From: Betaproteobacteria bacterium
Lineage (GTDB): Bacteria > Pseudomonadota > Gammaproteobacteria > Burkholderiales > SG8-41
Direction: 5' to 3'
DNA: 64,000 nt
Assembly (NCBI GenBank): GCA_016192825.1
Contig: JACPTK010000123.1
Location: 124,001 to 188,000 of the forward strand
The notes below the pieces were generated by a model. That model was not told where the DNA came from, did not search any database, and was given only the letters and a program-made list of their open reading frames with translations. A program made the position numbers and the translations under genes. Positions 52,638 to 60,607 of this stretch are shown piece after piece (positions within the stretch are counted from its first letter, which is position 1; every line of letters begins with the position of its first letter).

Positions 52638-53753
52638 ATGAGAAAAAAGCCCAAGCGCATCGGCCTCGCCATCGTCGGCGCGGGCCGCGTCGGCCTCATC
52701 CGAGGCGAGCTGGCCGCCCGCCACCCCGAGGTGGACTGGATCGGCCTCGCCGAGATCAATCCCGAGCGCGGCGAGATCGTGCGTGAGAAATGCGGTGCGG
52801 ATTTCGTCACCACCGATTTCCGTGAGCTGCTTTCGCGCCCTGAGGTCAACGCGGTCGTCGTGTCCACCGACGAGCACCTGCACGTGGACCCGGTCGTTTT
52901 TGCCGCGGAGCGCAGGCTGCCGATGCTGATCGAGAAGCCGCTCGCGACGGACCTGGGCGAATCCGCGGCCACGCTCGCCGCCATCGAGAAGACCGGCGTG
53001 GATGCGGTAATGGGCTACACCCAGCGTTTCCGCCGGCGCTGGCTGGTGGCGAAGGAGAAGGTCGGGTCCGGGGCACTCGGCGAGGTCACGATGGTCACCT
53101 CGCGCGCCTTCATGAACCGGCTGGTCGCCATCGACAATTACAGGCGCAGCGACAACCGGGCGGAAGTGACGCCGATGGTGATCTCCGGCACGCACGCGCT
53201 CGACATCGTGATGTGGCTGATGGAAGCCAGGAAGCCGGTCGAGGTCTACGCGCGCTCCGTCAACAAGGCGCTGGGGCCCACCTGGCAAGGCGTGGACGGC
53301 ACCGGCTACACCATCACCTTCGACGACGGCGCGATCTATCACGGCGTGATTTCCTGGGCGTTGCCGGAAATCTGGCCCGGCGCGGTCTACAGCCTCGAGA
53401 TCGGCGCAGTCGGCACCGAGGGCGTGCTCACCATCGACGACACGCACCGCGACATCGTGCTTGCCACCAACCTGATCCAGGCCGAAGGCTATGCGCCGGA
53501 CAAACGCCGCCACGTGGATTTCCTCACCAGCTACCCGGTCGGCGACATGGCGCTCGGCGAGTTGCGCGGCCCCATGCGCGAGGAAACCAATTCCTGGCTG
53601 AACCGCGTGTCGCTCGGCGTCCCGACGCAGCACGCAACGGCCCGCGAGGGCCACAACCGCCTGATGCTGACCAAGGCGATCGACCTGTCCGCGAAGCTCA
53701 AGCGCCCGGTCAAGCTGCCGATCACCGCGGACGACGTGGCCGCCGCGAATTGA
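52638..53753 (+). CDS. Gfo/Idh/MocA-family oxidoreductase (paralogue of the preceding)
   Basis: A 371-residue enzyme: LAIVGAGRVGLIRGELAARH, LPMLIEKPLATDL (EKP motif), GYTQRFRRRWLVAKEK, HALDIVMWLMEA and IGAVGTEGVLTIDDTHRDIV. It shares the EGxLxxDDxHRD block with the neighbour and is likely a duplicate working on a related substrate. The ATG at 52638 has no clear Shine-Dalgarno because a repeat tract fills the gap. Confidence 0.86.
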   Translation: MRKKPKRIGLAIVGAGRVGLIRGELAARHPEVDWIGLAEINPERGEIVREKCGADFVTTDFRELLSRPEVNAVVVSTDEHLHVDPVVFAAERRLPMLIEKPLATDLGESAATLAAIEKTGVDAVMGYTQRFRRRWLVAKEKVGSGALGEVTMVTSRAFMNRLVAIDNYRRSDNRAEVTPMVISGTHALDIVMWLMEARKPVEVYARSVNKALGPTWQGVDGTGYTITFDDGAIYHGVISWALPEIWPGAVYSLEIGAVGTEGVLTIDDTHRDIVLATNLIQAEGYAPDKRRHVDFLTSYPVGDMALGELRGPMREETNSWLNRVSLGVPTQHATAREGHNRLMLTKAIDLSAKLKRPVKLPITADDVAAAN

Positions 53754-53890
53754 CGCGACCGGGCACGCCGCATTCATCGCTGCGCGGATTACAATGTGAG
53801 CGACGACTCGATTTGACCGGGGGCAGCAGGGCCCGCCGCCGGTGATCCGCGGAGGCTGGCTCGAACGACAACCACAAGGAGGATATTCCC

Positions 53891-54880
53891 ATGACGTTCC
53901 AACGCTGCTTGCTCACGACCCTGATCGCGGTATCGCTGCTGCCGGCGTCGCAGGCGTTTGCCCAGGCCAAGGCGGACAACTATCCGTCCCGGCCGGTGCG
54001 CATGATCGTGCCGTTCGCTCCCGGCGGCGCGTCTGATTTCGCCGGGCGCATCATCCAGCCGGCGCTCGCCGAACTGCTCAAGCAGCCGGTCGTGGTCGAC
54101 AACCGGGGCGGCGCAGCCGGCAACATCGGGGTCGAAGTCGCCGCGCGTGCCACCGCCGACGGCTATACCTTCCTGCAGGGCAACATCGGCACCATGGCGA
54201 TCAACCCGAATTACTACACCAAGTTTCCGTACCGGCCCTTGCGGGACCTCATCCCGGTCACCCAGGTGGTGGACGTTCCCGGCTCCCTCGTCGCGCATCC
54301 GTCCGTGCCCGCGCGCAGCGTCAAGGACCTGATTGCGCACATGAAGTCGAACCCGGGCAAGCTCAACTACGGGGCCGCGGCGCCGAGCAGCGCCAACACG
54401 CTCGAGATGATCCAGTTCCTTCGCGCCACCGGCACTCAAGCCGTGCAGGTTGCGTACAAGGGCGGCGCCGGGCCGGCCATGATCGGGGTCCTCGCGAACG
54501 AGGTCCAGATCATGATGGTGACCTTCTCTTCCGCCGTCAACTTCGCCAAGCAGGGCCGGGTGCGCATGCTCGCCGTGATCTCGCCCGCCCGCAACCCGGC
54601 CTACCCGGAAGTCCCGACGATGCGCGAGCAGGGTCTCAACATGACCGTGGGCTCGTGGCAGGGTGTTTTCGTGCCCAAGGGAACGCCGCGCCCCATCGTC
54701 AACGCGCTCTACAAGTACACGATCGAGGCGATGAAGGACCCCAGCGTGATCAAGCGCTTCACCGACGGCGGTGTCCCGATCATTACCAGCAAGTCGCCCG
54801 AGGAGTTTACGGCCTTCGTCAAGGCGGAGACCGACCGCTTCGCGAAGGTGATCCGGGACGCGAATATCCAGACGCAGTGA
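53891..54880 (+). CDS. Bug/TctC-family tripartite tricarboxylate transporter receptor
   Basis: A 329-residue periplasmic receptor: signal peptide ending SQAFAQA, then YPSRPVRMIVPFAPGGASDF, VVVDNRGGAAGNIGVEVAAR, HPSVPARSVKDLIAHMKSNP, NYGAAAPSSANTLEM, QVAYKGGAGPAMIGVLANEV and GSWQGVFVPKGTPRPIV. AAGGAGG lies nine bases before the ATG. No membrane components are nearby. It probably imports the substrate of the surrounding catabolic genes. Confidence 0.92.
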   Translation: MTFQRCLLTTLIAVSLLPASQAFAQAKADNYPSRPVRMIVPFAPGGASDFAGRIIQPALAELLKQPVVVDNRGGAAGNIGVEVAARATADGYTFLQGNIGTMAINPNYYTKFPYRPLRDLIPVTQVVDVPGSLVAHPSVPARSVKDLIAHMKSNPGKLNYGAAAPSSANTLEMIQFLRATGTQAVQVAYKGGAGPAMIGVLANEVQIMMVTFSSAVNFAKQGRVRMLAVISPARNPAYPEVPTMREQGLNMTVGSWQGVFVPKGTPRPIVNALYKYTIEAMKDPSVIKRFTDGGVPIITSKSPEEFTAFVKAETDRFAKVIRDANIQTQ

Positions 54881-54942
54881 CGCACGGCAGGCGCAGCGAA
54901 GCATTGGAACACGTAATTTGAAACCCTGAATTGGAGATCGAG

Positions 54943-56211
54943 ATGTCGAATTTCGGAATGGTCGGACTGGACTGGCAGGAGCGCATCAACTGGGACCGCT
55001 TGCGCAAATACCGGCTGGAACGGGCGCGCGAGCGGATGAAGGCGCACGGACTGAGCGCGATGCTCTGCATGTACGACGAGAACGTCCGCTACATCACCGG
55101 CACGCTCACTCCCGGCTGGAACCGCCTGAAGCCCGGATTGCGCTACTGTCTGCTCTGCGGCGACGACGCGCCGGTGCTGTTCGAGCAGGGCGATATCGGC
55201 TTCCAGATCCACCGGCACTCGCCGTGGATCCCGAAGGACCACGTGCGCTGGTCGTATGCGTGGATCAAGGGCGCAGCGGGCCCCGCTTCGCTGCAGCAGG
55301 TGCGGAAGTTCACCAACGCCATCCAGCAGGAAATGAAGAAGGCGAACGTCGCGGGCGGCAAGCTCGGCGTGGACTTCGTCGACATCAACATGATCCAGAT
55401 CTTCAAGGACGAGAAGATCGACTGGAGCGACGGCATGACGCCGATGATGGAGGCGCGCGCCGTCAAGAACCAGGACGAGCAGGAGGCCCTGCGCATGGTC
55501 GGCGCGATCGGCGATGCGGCGCACTGGGAGTTCATGAAGTTCCTCAAGCCCGGGCGCACCGAGAACCAGCTCACCGCGCACATCATGGAGTATCTCTACT
55601 CGATCCCCGGCATGGAGGACGTGGAGGACGTGATCGTTTCCGCCGGCCCGAACACCTGGCCCAACTGGCGCAACTTCTCCGACCGCATCGTCAAGCCCGG
55701 CGACATCGTCTTCATGGACCTCGCCGCGCTCACCTGGAACGGCTACAAGTCGTGCTACTACCGCACCTACTGCGCCGGCAAGGAGCCCACGCAGGCGCAG
55801 AAGGAGGTCTACGCGACCGCGTTGAAGTGGCTCTACGACTCGATCAAGGCGGTGAAGGTCGGCACCACGACCCGCGAGATCGCCTCCAAGTGGCCCTCGG
55901 CCAAGGAGGCCTGGGGCTACGCCGAGGAGGATCAGGCCGCCGCCAACCTGTGGGGGCACGGTCTCGGGCTCGCCCAGTACGACCAGCCGGTCATCTCGCG
56001 CATCTGGTCGCTCGACCATCCGATCGAGATCAAGGAAGGCATGGTGTTCGCGCTCGAGACCCAGCACGGCCGGATGTACGAATGGGGCGTGCGCATCGAG
56101 GAGATGCTGATCGTGCACAAGGACCGCGTCGAGATCATCTCCAACTTCCCGGTCGAGCAGATCACCGTCGTCGACCCGATGCCGGGCTATTCGACGCTGG
56201 CGGGACGTTGA
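54943..56211 (+). CDS. M24-fold (pita-bread) hydrolase with an altered metal site
   Basis: A 422-residue creatinase/aminopeptidase-P-like protein: N-domain MYDENVRYITGTLTPGWNRL, linker KNQDEQEALRMVGAIGDAAH, catalytic domain SAGPNTWPNWRNF, VFMDLAALTWNGYKSCYYRT, GHGLGLAQYDQP, VFALET and RIEEMLIV. In the M24 metal site the first Asp, His and both Glu are visible, but the second Asp (normally SDxTRT) is Cys (SCYYRT). It may be a C-N or C-S lyase/hydrolase of the creatinase, ectoine-hydrolase or DddP type rather than a peptidase. GGAG precedes ATG at 54943. Confidence 0.83.
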   Translation: MSNFGMVGLDWQERINWDRLRKYRLERARERMKAHGLSAMLCMYDENVRYITGTLTPGWNRLKPGLRYCLLCGDDAPVLFEQGDIGFQIHRHSPWIPKDHVRWSYAWIKGAAGPASLQQVRKFTNAIQQEMKKANVAGGKLGVDFVDINMIQIFKDEKIDWSDGMTPMMEARAVKNQDEQEALRMVGAIGDAAHWEFMKFLKPGRTENQLTAHIMEYLYSIPGMEDVEDVIVSAGPNTWPNWRNFSDRIVKPGDIVFMDLAALTWNGYKSCYYRTYCAGKEPTQAQKEVYATALKWLYDSIKAVKVGTTTREIASKWPSAKEAWGYAEEDQAAANLWGHGLGLAQYDQPVISRIWSLDHPIEIKEGMVFALETQHGRMYEWGVRIEEMLIVHKDRVEIISNFPVEQITVVDPMPGYSTLAGR

Positions 56212-57506
56212 GCCGCTCCGATTTCGTAATCCCGCTCTCCTCGCCGGCTGCGGCCGGCGCGGGCCGGGTCGGGCCCAAGGCCGCGAACCTCGCCGCGCTG
56301 CGCCAAGCCGGCCTTCCGACGCCGGACGGTTTCTGCCTGGCCGCCGACGCCTACCGCATCCAGCTCGCCCGGCTGGACCTCGAATCGTGCGCGCGCGAGG
56401 TGTTCTCCGCCGAGGATGCGCAGGCGCGTCGCAGCGCGCTCCGGATGCGCATGCGATTGATGGAGGAGCCCGTCGCGCCGGAAATCCAGGAGCCCCTCCT
56501 CGCGGCGTGGCGGGCCGTTACCCGAGAAGGGGCCCTTCCGGGCGTCGTGCGCTCCTCAGCGCTCGTCGAAGACCGCTCCGGATCGAGCTTCGCAGGGCAG
56601 TTCGAAAGCTTTCTCGGGATCGGCAACGAGACCGATTTCCTCACGGCAGTGCGCGCGTGCTGGGCGGCGCTCTGGGCGCCGCGCGCCTTGCGCTACATGG
56701 CCACGCACGACCTGGACGCTGCGGACACGGCGATGGCGCTGCTCATCCAGCCGCTGGTGGCGGCGCGCGCCGCCGGTGGCGGGCTCAGCCAGACTGCGGC
56801 AGGCGGCATGCTGATCAACGCCACGCCCGGGCTGGGTTCCGCGATCGCCCAGGGCGAGGTCGCGCCCGATCGCTACGAGCTCGGCCGCAACGGCGCCCTC
56901 CGCGACAGCCATGCCGCCATCGAGTACCACCAGACCGGCTGCGTCCACCTTCCGAAAGCGCCGAAGCCCCCCGCCTCCAGGAAGCTGTGCCTCGCCCCTG
57001 CGCGGGTCGAAGAGTTGGGGCGGCTCATGCTCAAGGCCGAATCGGTCATGGGCATGCCGATCGAAATCGAATGGGCGATGGACGACGCCGGGTTCAAGCT
57101 GCTGCAGGCCCGGCCGTTGCATCTGGACGACCGGCAAGCGGAAGAAGCGAAATCAGCCGACCCGAATTGGCTGCGCCAGCCGCGCCTGCGCGGCCAGCCG
57201 GCGGGCGCCGGCTGGGGCACGGGCCGCGCGTGCGTCGTGAACTGCGAATGCGAGATTTCGCGCATCGCCCCGGGCGACGTGCTGGTCACGAGAATGGCCG
57301 GCCCCGCCCTGGGCCGCGTGCTGGCCATGGTTGCAGGCGTGGTGTCCGAGCTGGGCGGCAGCACGTCGCATCTCGCCTCGCTCGCCCGCGAGCGCTGCGT
57401 GCCCATGGTGCTGGGCGTGCCCGGGGCCACCCTGCAGATTCCCGAGGGCGCGCAGGTTGCCGTGGACGGGGTGGCGGGAATCGTGCGCTGGATGGCCAAC
57501 CGCTGA
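56208..57506 (+). CDS. PEP-synthase-like phosphotransferase (ATP-binding plus phosphohistidine domains only)
   Basis: 432 residues. The ATP-grasp part (GPKAANLAALRQAGLPTPDGF, VVRSSALVEDRSGSSFAGQFESFLG) and the swivelling domain with catalytic His (ELGGSTSHLASLARE) are present, but the C-terminal PEP/pyruvate-binding barrel of PpsA is absent. The protein could phosphorylate a small molecule, like rifampin phosphotransferases, or work with a separate partner. The TTG at 56208 overlaps the preceding stop (TTGA), implying coupling; no closer ATG fits the N-terminus. Confidence 0.78.
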   Translation: MSRSDFVIPLSSPAAAGAGRVGPKAANLAALRQAGLPTPDGFCLAADAYRIQLARLDLESCAREVFSAEDAQARRSALRMRMRLMEEPVAPEIQEPLLAAWRAVTREGALPGVVRSSALVEDRSGSSFAGQFESFLGIGNETDFLTAVRACWAALWAPRALRYMATHDLDAADTAMALLIQPLVAARAAGGGLSQTAAGGMLINATPGLGSAIAQGEVAPDRYELGRNGALRDSHAAIEYHQTGCVHLPKAPKPPASRKLCLAPARVEELGRLMLKAESVMGMPIEIEWAMDDAGFKLLQARPLHLDDRQAEEAKSADPNWLRQPRLRGQPAGAGWGTGRACVVNCECEISRIAPGDVLVTRMAGPALGRVLAMVAGVVSELGGSTSHLASLARERCVPMVLGVPGATLQIPEGAQVAVDGVAGIVRWMANR

Positions 57507-57660
57507 TGATGCGTGACGTGGTACGACGTGACTTGGTGAAGCGTGACGTGGTGCACCGTGACATGAAACTGCGAAGCTATCCAGCAAACTGTCCACGCCT
57601 CACCAAGTCACGAACCAACATGTCACGAATCATCATGTCACGCGCTCCCATGTCACGTCT
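57507..57660. repeat. Large inverted array of 'cgtgacgtggt/catgtcacg' units
   Basis: The left arm (57507-57565) has four copies of (g)cgtgac-(g/t/a)tgg; the right arm (57597-57657) has copies of the complement. CGTGACTTGGTG (57527-57538) pairs exactly with CACCAAGTCACG (57601-57612), and CGTGACATG (57557-57565) with CATGTCACG at 57619, 57634 and 57649. A transcript would fold into a long branched hairpin. Confidence 0.75.
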
Positions 57661-57672
57661 TTGGAGTGGGAA

Positions 57673-58311
57673 ATGAGCCAGCGAATCCGCGGCATCACCG
57701 ACGAGGAAGCCAAAGGCGCCGCAAAGGAGACCTTCGACGCCTCCAACGAGCTGCTGGGGCGCACCGCCAACCTGCTGCGCATCCTCGCCCACAGCCCGAA
57801 TGTGGCGCGCTGGTTTCTGCCGCTGGTTGCAGCCGTGCGCCAGCCGAGCGCCGGCGCCGTCTCCGATGTCCGTCTTCGCAACCTCGCGGTCCTGAAGACC
57901 TCCACCCTCAACGGCTGCCGGTACTGAACGGAGCACAATCGAGTGCTTGGTCAAGCACTGGGGCTCACCGACGCGGAGTTCGACGCGCTGCAGGGCGACT
58001 ATCGCGCGAGCGCGCTGTTCAACGAGCGCGAAAAGGCGGCGCTCGCGTGGTCGGAGGCCATGACGCTCAACACCGCAAAGCGCGACGATGGCGTCTGGAA
58101 CGAAATGCGGCGGGTGTTCAGCGACGCCGAAATCGTCGAAATCTCGCTCGCCTGCGCCCTGTTCAATATGATCAACCGCCTCAACGATTCCTTCCGGACC
58201 GAGCTCGAGTCCGAGGAGTACAACCGCAGGCAGCATCGCGCCGTGGGCGTCACCGCCGCGGCGCTGGAAGCGTATGCGTGCCGCATCTGCGGTGAAACGC
58301 CGAAGGCGTGA
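57673..58311 (+). CDS. AhpD/carboxymuconolactone-decarboxylase-family selenoprotein (UGA read as Sec85)
   Basis: 212 residues if the in-frame TGA at 57925-57927 is read through. The active site reads NGC-R-Y-(TGA)-TEHN, so TGA occupies exactly the second position of the CxxC redox motif of AhpD-like proteins (NGCRYC). The frame on both sides is intact and family-like: RNLAVLKTSTLNGCRY before, RVLGQALGLTDAEFDALQ and ALFNMINRLNDSF after. A SECIS-like hairpin lies just downstream. The start at 57673 has GGAG eight bases upstream. Expected role: peroxide or organic hydroperoxide reduction. A C-terminal CRIC gives a second CxxC. No sel genes are in the window. Confidence 0.85.
57942..57959 (+). 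promoter_or_regulatory. Bacterial SECIS-like hairpin downstream of UGA
   Basis: AGTGCTT pairs with AAGCACT (7 perfect base pairs) around the loop GGTC. The loop begins 22 bases after the UGA, inside the range seen for bacterial SECIS elements, and GGUC matches the conserved loop of Escherichia coli fdhF. Confidence 0.82.
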
Positions 58312-58390
58312 TTAGTGATTAGACAAACCCAATCGCTGGCCGAACGCATCGCAACCATCCAATCACCATTCACCAATCACTATTCACGCC
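58312..58390. repeat. Repeat tract, 'gtgattagtgattag ... caccattcaccaatcac'
   Basis: gtgattagtgattag right after the selenoprotein stop, then a spacer, then caatcaccattcaccaatca and ctattcacgcc before the next start. The two halves are near complements (gtgatt/aatcac), so a hairpin can form across the 94-base gap. Confidence 0.7.
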
Positions 58391-58405
58391 TTTAGCCAGC
58401 TGCCA

Positions 58406-59395
58406 ATGCGTCCGCGCATCTACATCACCCAGCCGGTGGCCGCCAGCGCGATCGAGCGCCTGCGCGCCGTGGCCGACGTCGAGCTTAACCCCGACACGCT
58501 GCACAAAGTCACGAAGGCCGAGCTGCTCGAGAAGGTCCCGCACCTCGATATCCTGTTCTGCCTGCTCCACGACATGGTGGATCGCGACGTCATCGCGGCT
58601 GGCAAGCGGCTGCGCGCGATCGCCTCGATGAAGATCACGCCCTCCGACATCGACGTGCCCGAGGCCACCGCGCGGCGCATACCGGTCACGGTGATCGCGC
58701 CCATCGTGACCGAGGCGACCGCCGACGTCCACTTCGCCCTGCTGCTGGCCGTCGCCCGCCGCGTGTTCGAGGGCGACCAGCTGGTGCGCGCGGGCATCTT
58801 TCCCGGCGCGCAGTCGGCGCACCTGCTGGGCGCCTGGGTGTATGGCAAGACCATCGGCCTGATCGGCGGCGGCGGGCGCATCGGCAAAGCCGTCGCCAAG
58901 CGCGCGCAGGGCTTCTCGATGCGGACCCTCTACTGGACGCCGCGCCGCAAGCCCGAGAGCGAGGAGCGCGAGGCCGGGCTCACCTACGTGCCTTACGATC
59001 AATTGCTCGCCGAGTCCGATTTTGTCTCGGTCCATGCGCCGCTCACACCCGAAACCCGGCACCTCGTGGGCGAGCGGGAGCTGCGCCTCATGAAGCCCAC
59101 TGCCTTCCTCGTCAACACCGCGCGCGGCCCGATCGTGGAGGAGAAGGCCCTGGTCCGCGCGCTGGCCGAGCGCCGCATCGCCGGCGCCGGACTCGACGTC
59201 TTCGAGAATGAACCCGAAGTGGAACCGGAGCTGCTCAAGATGAGGAACGTCGTGCTGACGCCCCACCTGGGCAGCGCCGTCACGCAACTGAGGGAATCCA
59301 TGGCCAACGTGGTGGCGGACAACATCATCGCGGTGCTGGAGGGCCGGCAGCCGCCGAATTGCTGGAACGCCGAAATTTACGCTTCGTCGAAGTGA
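58406..59395 (+). CDS. D-2-hydroxyacid dehydrogenase (glyoxylate/hydroxypyruvate reductase-like)
   Basis: A 329-residue enzyme: IGLIGGGGRIGKAVAKRAQG (NAD-binding; GGGGxIG), VSVHAPLTPETRHLVG, NTARGPIVEEKALVRAL with the catalytic Arg, GLDVFENEPEVEP with the Glu and TPHLGSAV with the His. It reduces a 2-oxoacid or oxidises a D-2-hydroxyacid. Start at 58406 follows the repeat tract without a good ribosome site. Confidence 0.88.
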   Translation: MRPRIYITQPVAASAIERLRAVADVELNPDTLHKVTKAELLEKVPHLDILFCLLHDMVDRDVIAAGKRLRAIASMKITPSDIDVPEATARRIPVTVIAPIVTEATADVHFALLLAVARRVFEGDQLVRAGIFPGAQSAHLLGAWVYGKTIGLIGGGGRIGKAVAKRAQGFSMRTLYWTPRRKPESEEREAGLTYVPYDQLLAESDFVSVHAPLTPETRHLVGERELRLMKPTAFLVNTARGPIVEEKALVRALAERRIAGAGLDVFENEPEVEPELLKMRNVVLTPHLGSAVTQLRESMANVVADNIIAVLEGRQPPNCWNAEIYASSK

Positions 59396-59443
59396 TGCGT
59401 GATAGGCGGGAAGTGACACGAGCTAAACCAGAGGAACAGCGAA

Positions 59444-60433
59444 ATGGCGACTAAGGCAAAGGTGGTGCTCACGGACTACGTCTGGGAATCCCTGGACGTG
59501 GAGAAGAAGACGCTGGCGGGGCTGGCCGAGCTGGTGCCGCTGCAGACCAAGAAACCGGACGAATTCATCGCGCAGGCGGCGGACTGCGACGCCCTCCTCA
59601 ACACCTACGCCGGCCCGATCACGGGTGAGGTCATGGCGAAGATGCCCCGGTGCAAGATCATCGCCCGCTACGGCATCGGCGTGGACACGATCGACCTCGA
59701 CGCCGCCACCCGGGCCGGCATCATCGTCACCAACAACCCCAACTATTGCATCGAGGAAGTCGCCGAGCACACGCTGGCGCTGCTGCTCGACAGCGCCCGG
59801 AAAGTGGCGTTCTATGACCGCCTGGTGCGTGCCGGGACCTGGGCGGTGCCTCCTGGCAAGCCCCTGTACCGGCTCGTCGGCCGCACCCTCGGTCTGATCG
59901 GCTTCGGCAACATCGCCCGGCAGGTGGCCGTGCGCGCGGCGGCTTTCGGCATGAAAGTCATGTATGCGGATCCCTTCGTCAATGCCGGCCAGTTCAGCGA
60001 GCCGGGCACAAAGGTGGAACTGAACGACCTGCTGCGCGAGTCCGATTTCATTTCCGTGCATCCGCCGCTCACGCCGCAAACGCGGAAGATGGTCAACGAT
60101 GAGGCCTTTTCGCGCATGAAACCAACCGCCATTCTCATCAATTGTTCACGCGGCCCGGTGGTGGACACGGATGCGCTGGTGCGCGCGCTCGACGCGAAAA
60201 AGATCGCCGGCTGTGCGCTGGACACCACTGACCCGGAGCCCTTGCCCAGCCCCCACCCGCTGCGCGGGCGTGACAATGTCATCCTCAACCCGCACGTCGC
60301 GTGGTACAGCGAAACCGCCATGGTCGGCCTGCAGGCCGGTGCTCCGAACGAGGTGCGGCGCGTGCTGTCGGGCGAATGGCCGGTCAACGTGGTGAACAAG
60401 GCGGTCAAGGGAAAAAATCGCGCCGGGCTTTAG
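59444..60433 (+). CDS. D-2-hydroxyacid dehydrogenase (C-terminal-binding-protein/SerA-like)
   Basis: A 329-residue NAD-dependent enzyme: IIARYGIGVDTIDLDAATRA, TNNPNYCIEEVAEHTLAL, LGLIGFGNIARQVAVRAAAF, NCSRGPVVDTDALVRAL (Arg), DTTDPEPLPSPHPL (Glu) and NPHVAWYSE (His). GAGGAA precedes the ATG. A second enzyme of the same family as the previous gene but not closely alike, so they probably act on different acids in one pathway. Confidence 0.87.
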   Translation: MATKAKVVLTDYVWESLDVEKKTLAGLAELVPLQTKKPDEFIAQAADCDALLNTYAGPITGEVMAKMPRCKIIARYGIGVDTIDLDAATRAGIIVTNNPNYCIEEVAEHTLALLLDSARKVAFYDRLVRAGTWAVPPGKPLYRLVGRTLGLIGFGNIARQVAVRAAAFGMKVMYADPFVNAGQFSEPGTKVELNDLLRESDFISVHPPLTPQTRKMVNDEAFSRMKPTAILINCSRGPVVDTDALVRALDAKKIAGCALDTTDPEPLPSPHPLRGRDNVILNPHVAWYSETAMVGLQAGAPNEVRRVLSGEWPVNVVNKAVKGKNRAGL

Positions 60434-60596
60434 AACAACAAATAGACAGGATTAACAAGATTTACAGGATTCAACCGGGAAACAAGAACAAACCCGTTTT
60501 CAATAGGGTGTGGGCTCTAATCTTGTTAATCATGTAAATCCTGTCCATTGCTTTTGATCTTGATTTCGAGCATATGAATCCTGTCTATTGTTGTTA
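60434..60596. repeat. Inverted array of 'aatagacaggattaacaagatttacaggatt' units
   Basis: The left arm (60434-60471) has aatagacaggattaac and aagatttacaggatt; the right part has aatcttgttaatcatgtaaa (from 60519), atcctgtc, and aatcctgtctattgttgtt. AATAGACAGGATT (60441-60453) is exactly complementary to AATCCTGTCTATT (60577-60589). AT-rich compared with its surroundings; it fills the whole gap before the next gene. Confidence 0.75.
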
Positions 60597-60607
60597 ACGG
60601 GGATTGA

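Noticed and set aside
57673-57927. Truncated AhpD pseudogene ending at TGA, with a separate small gene from 57943
   Set aside because: The frame is unbroken, TGA falls exactly on the redox Cys codon, and a SECIS-type hairpin with loop GGUC follows at the right distance.
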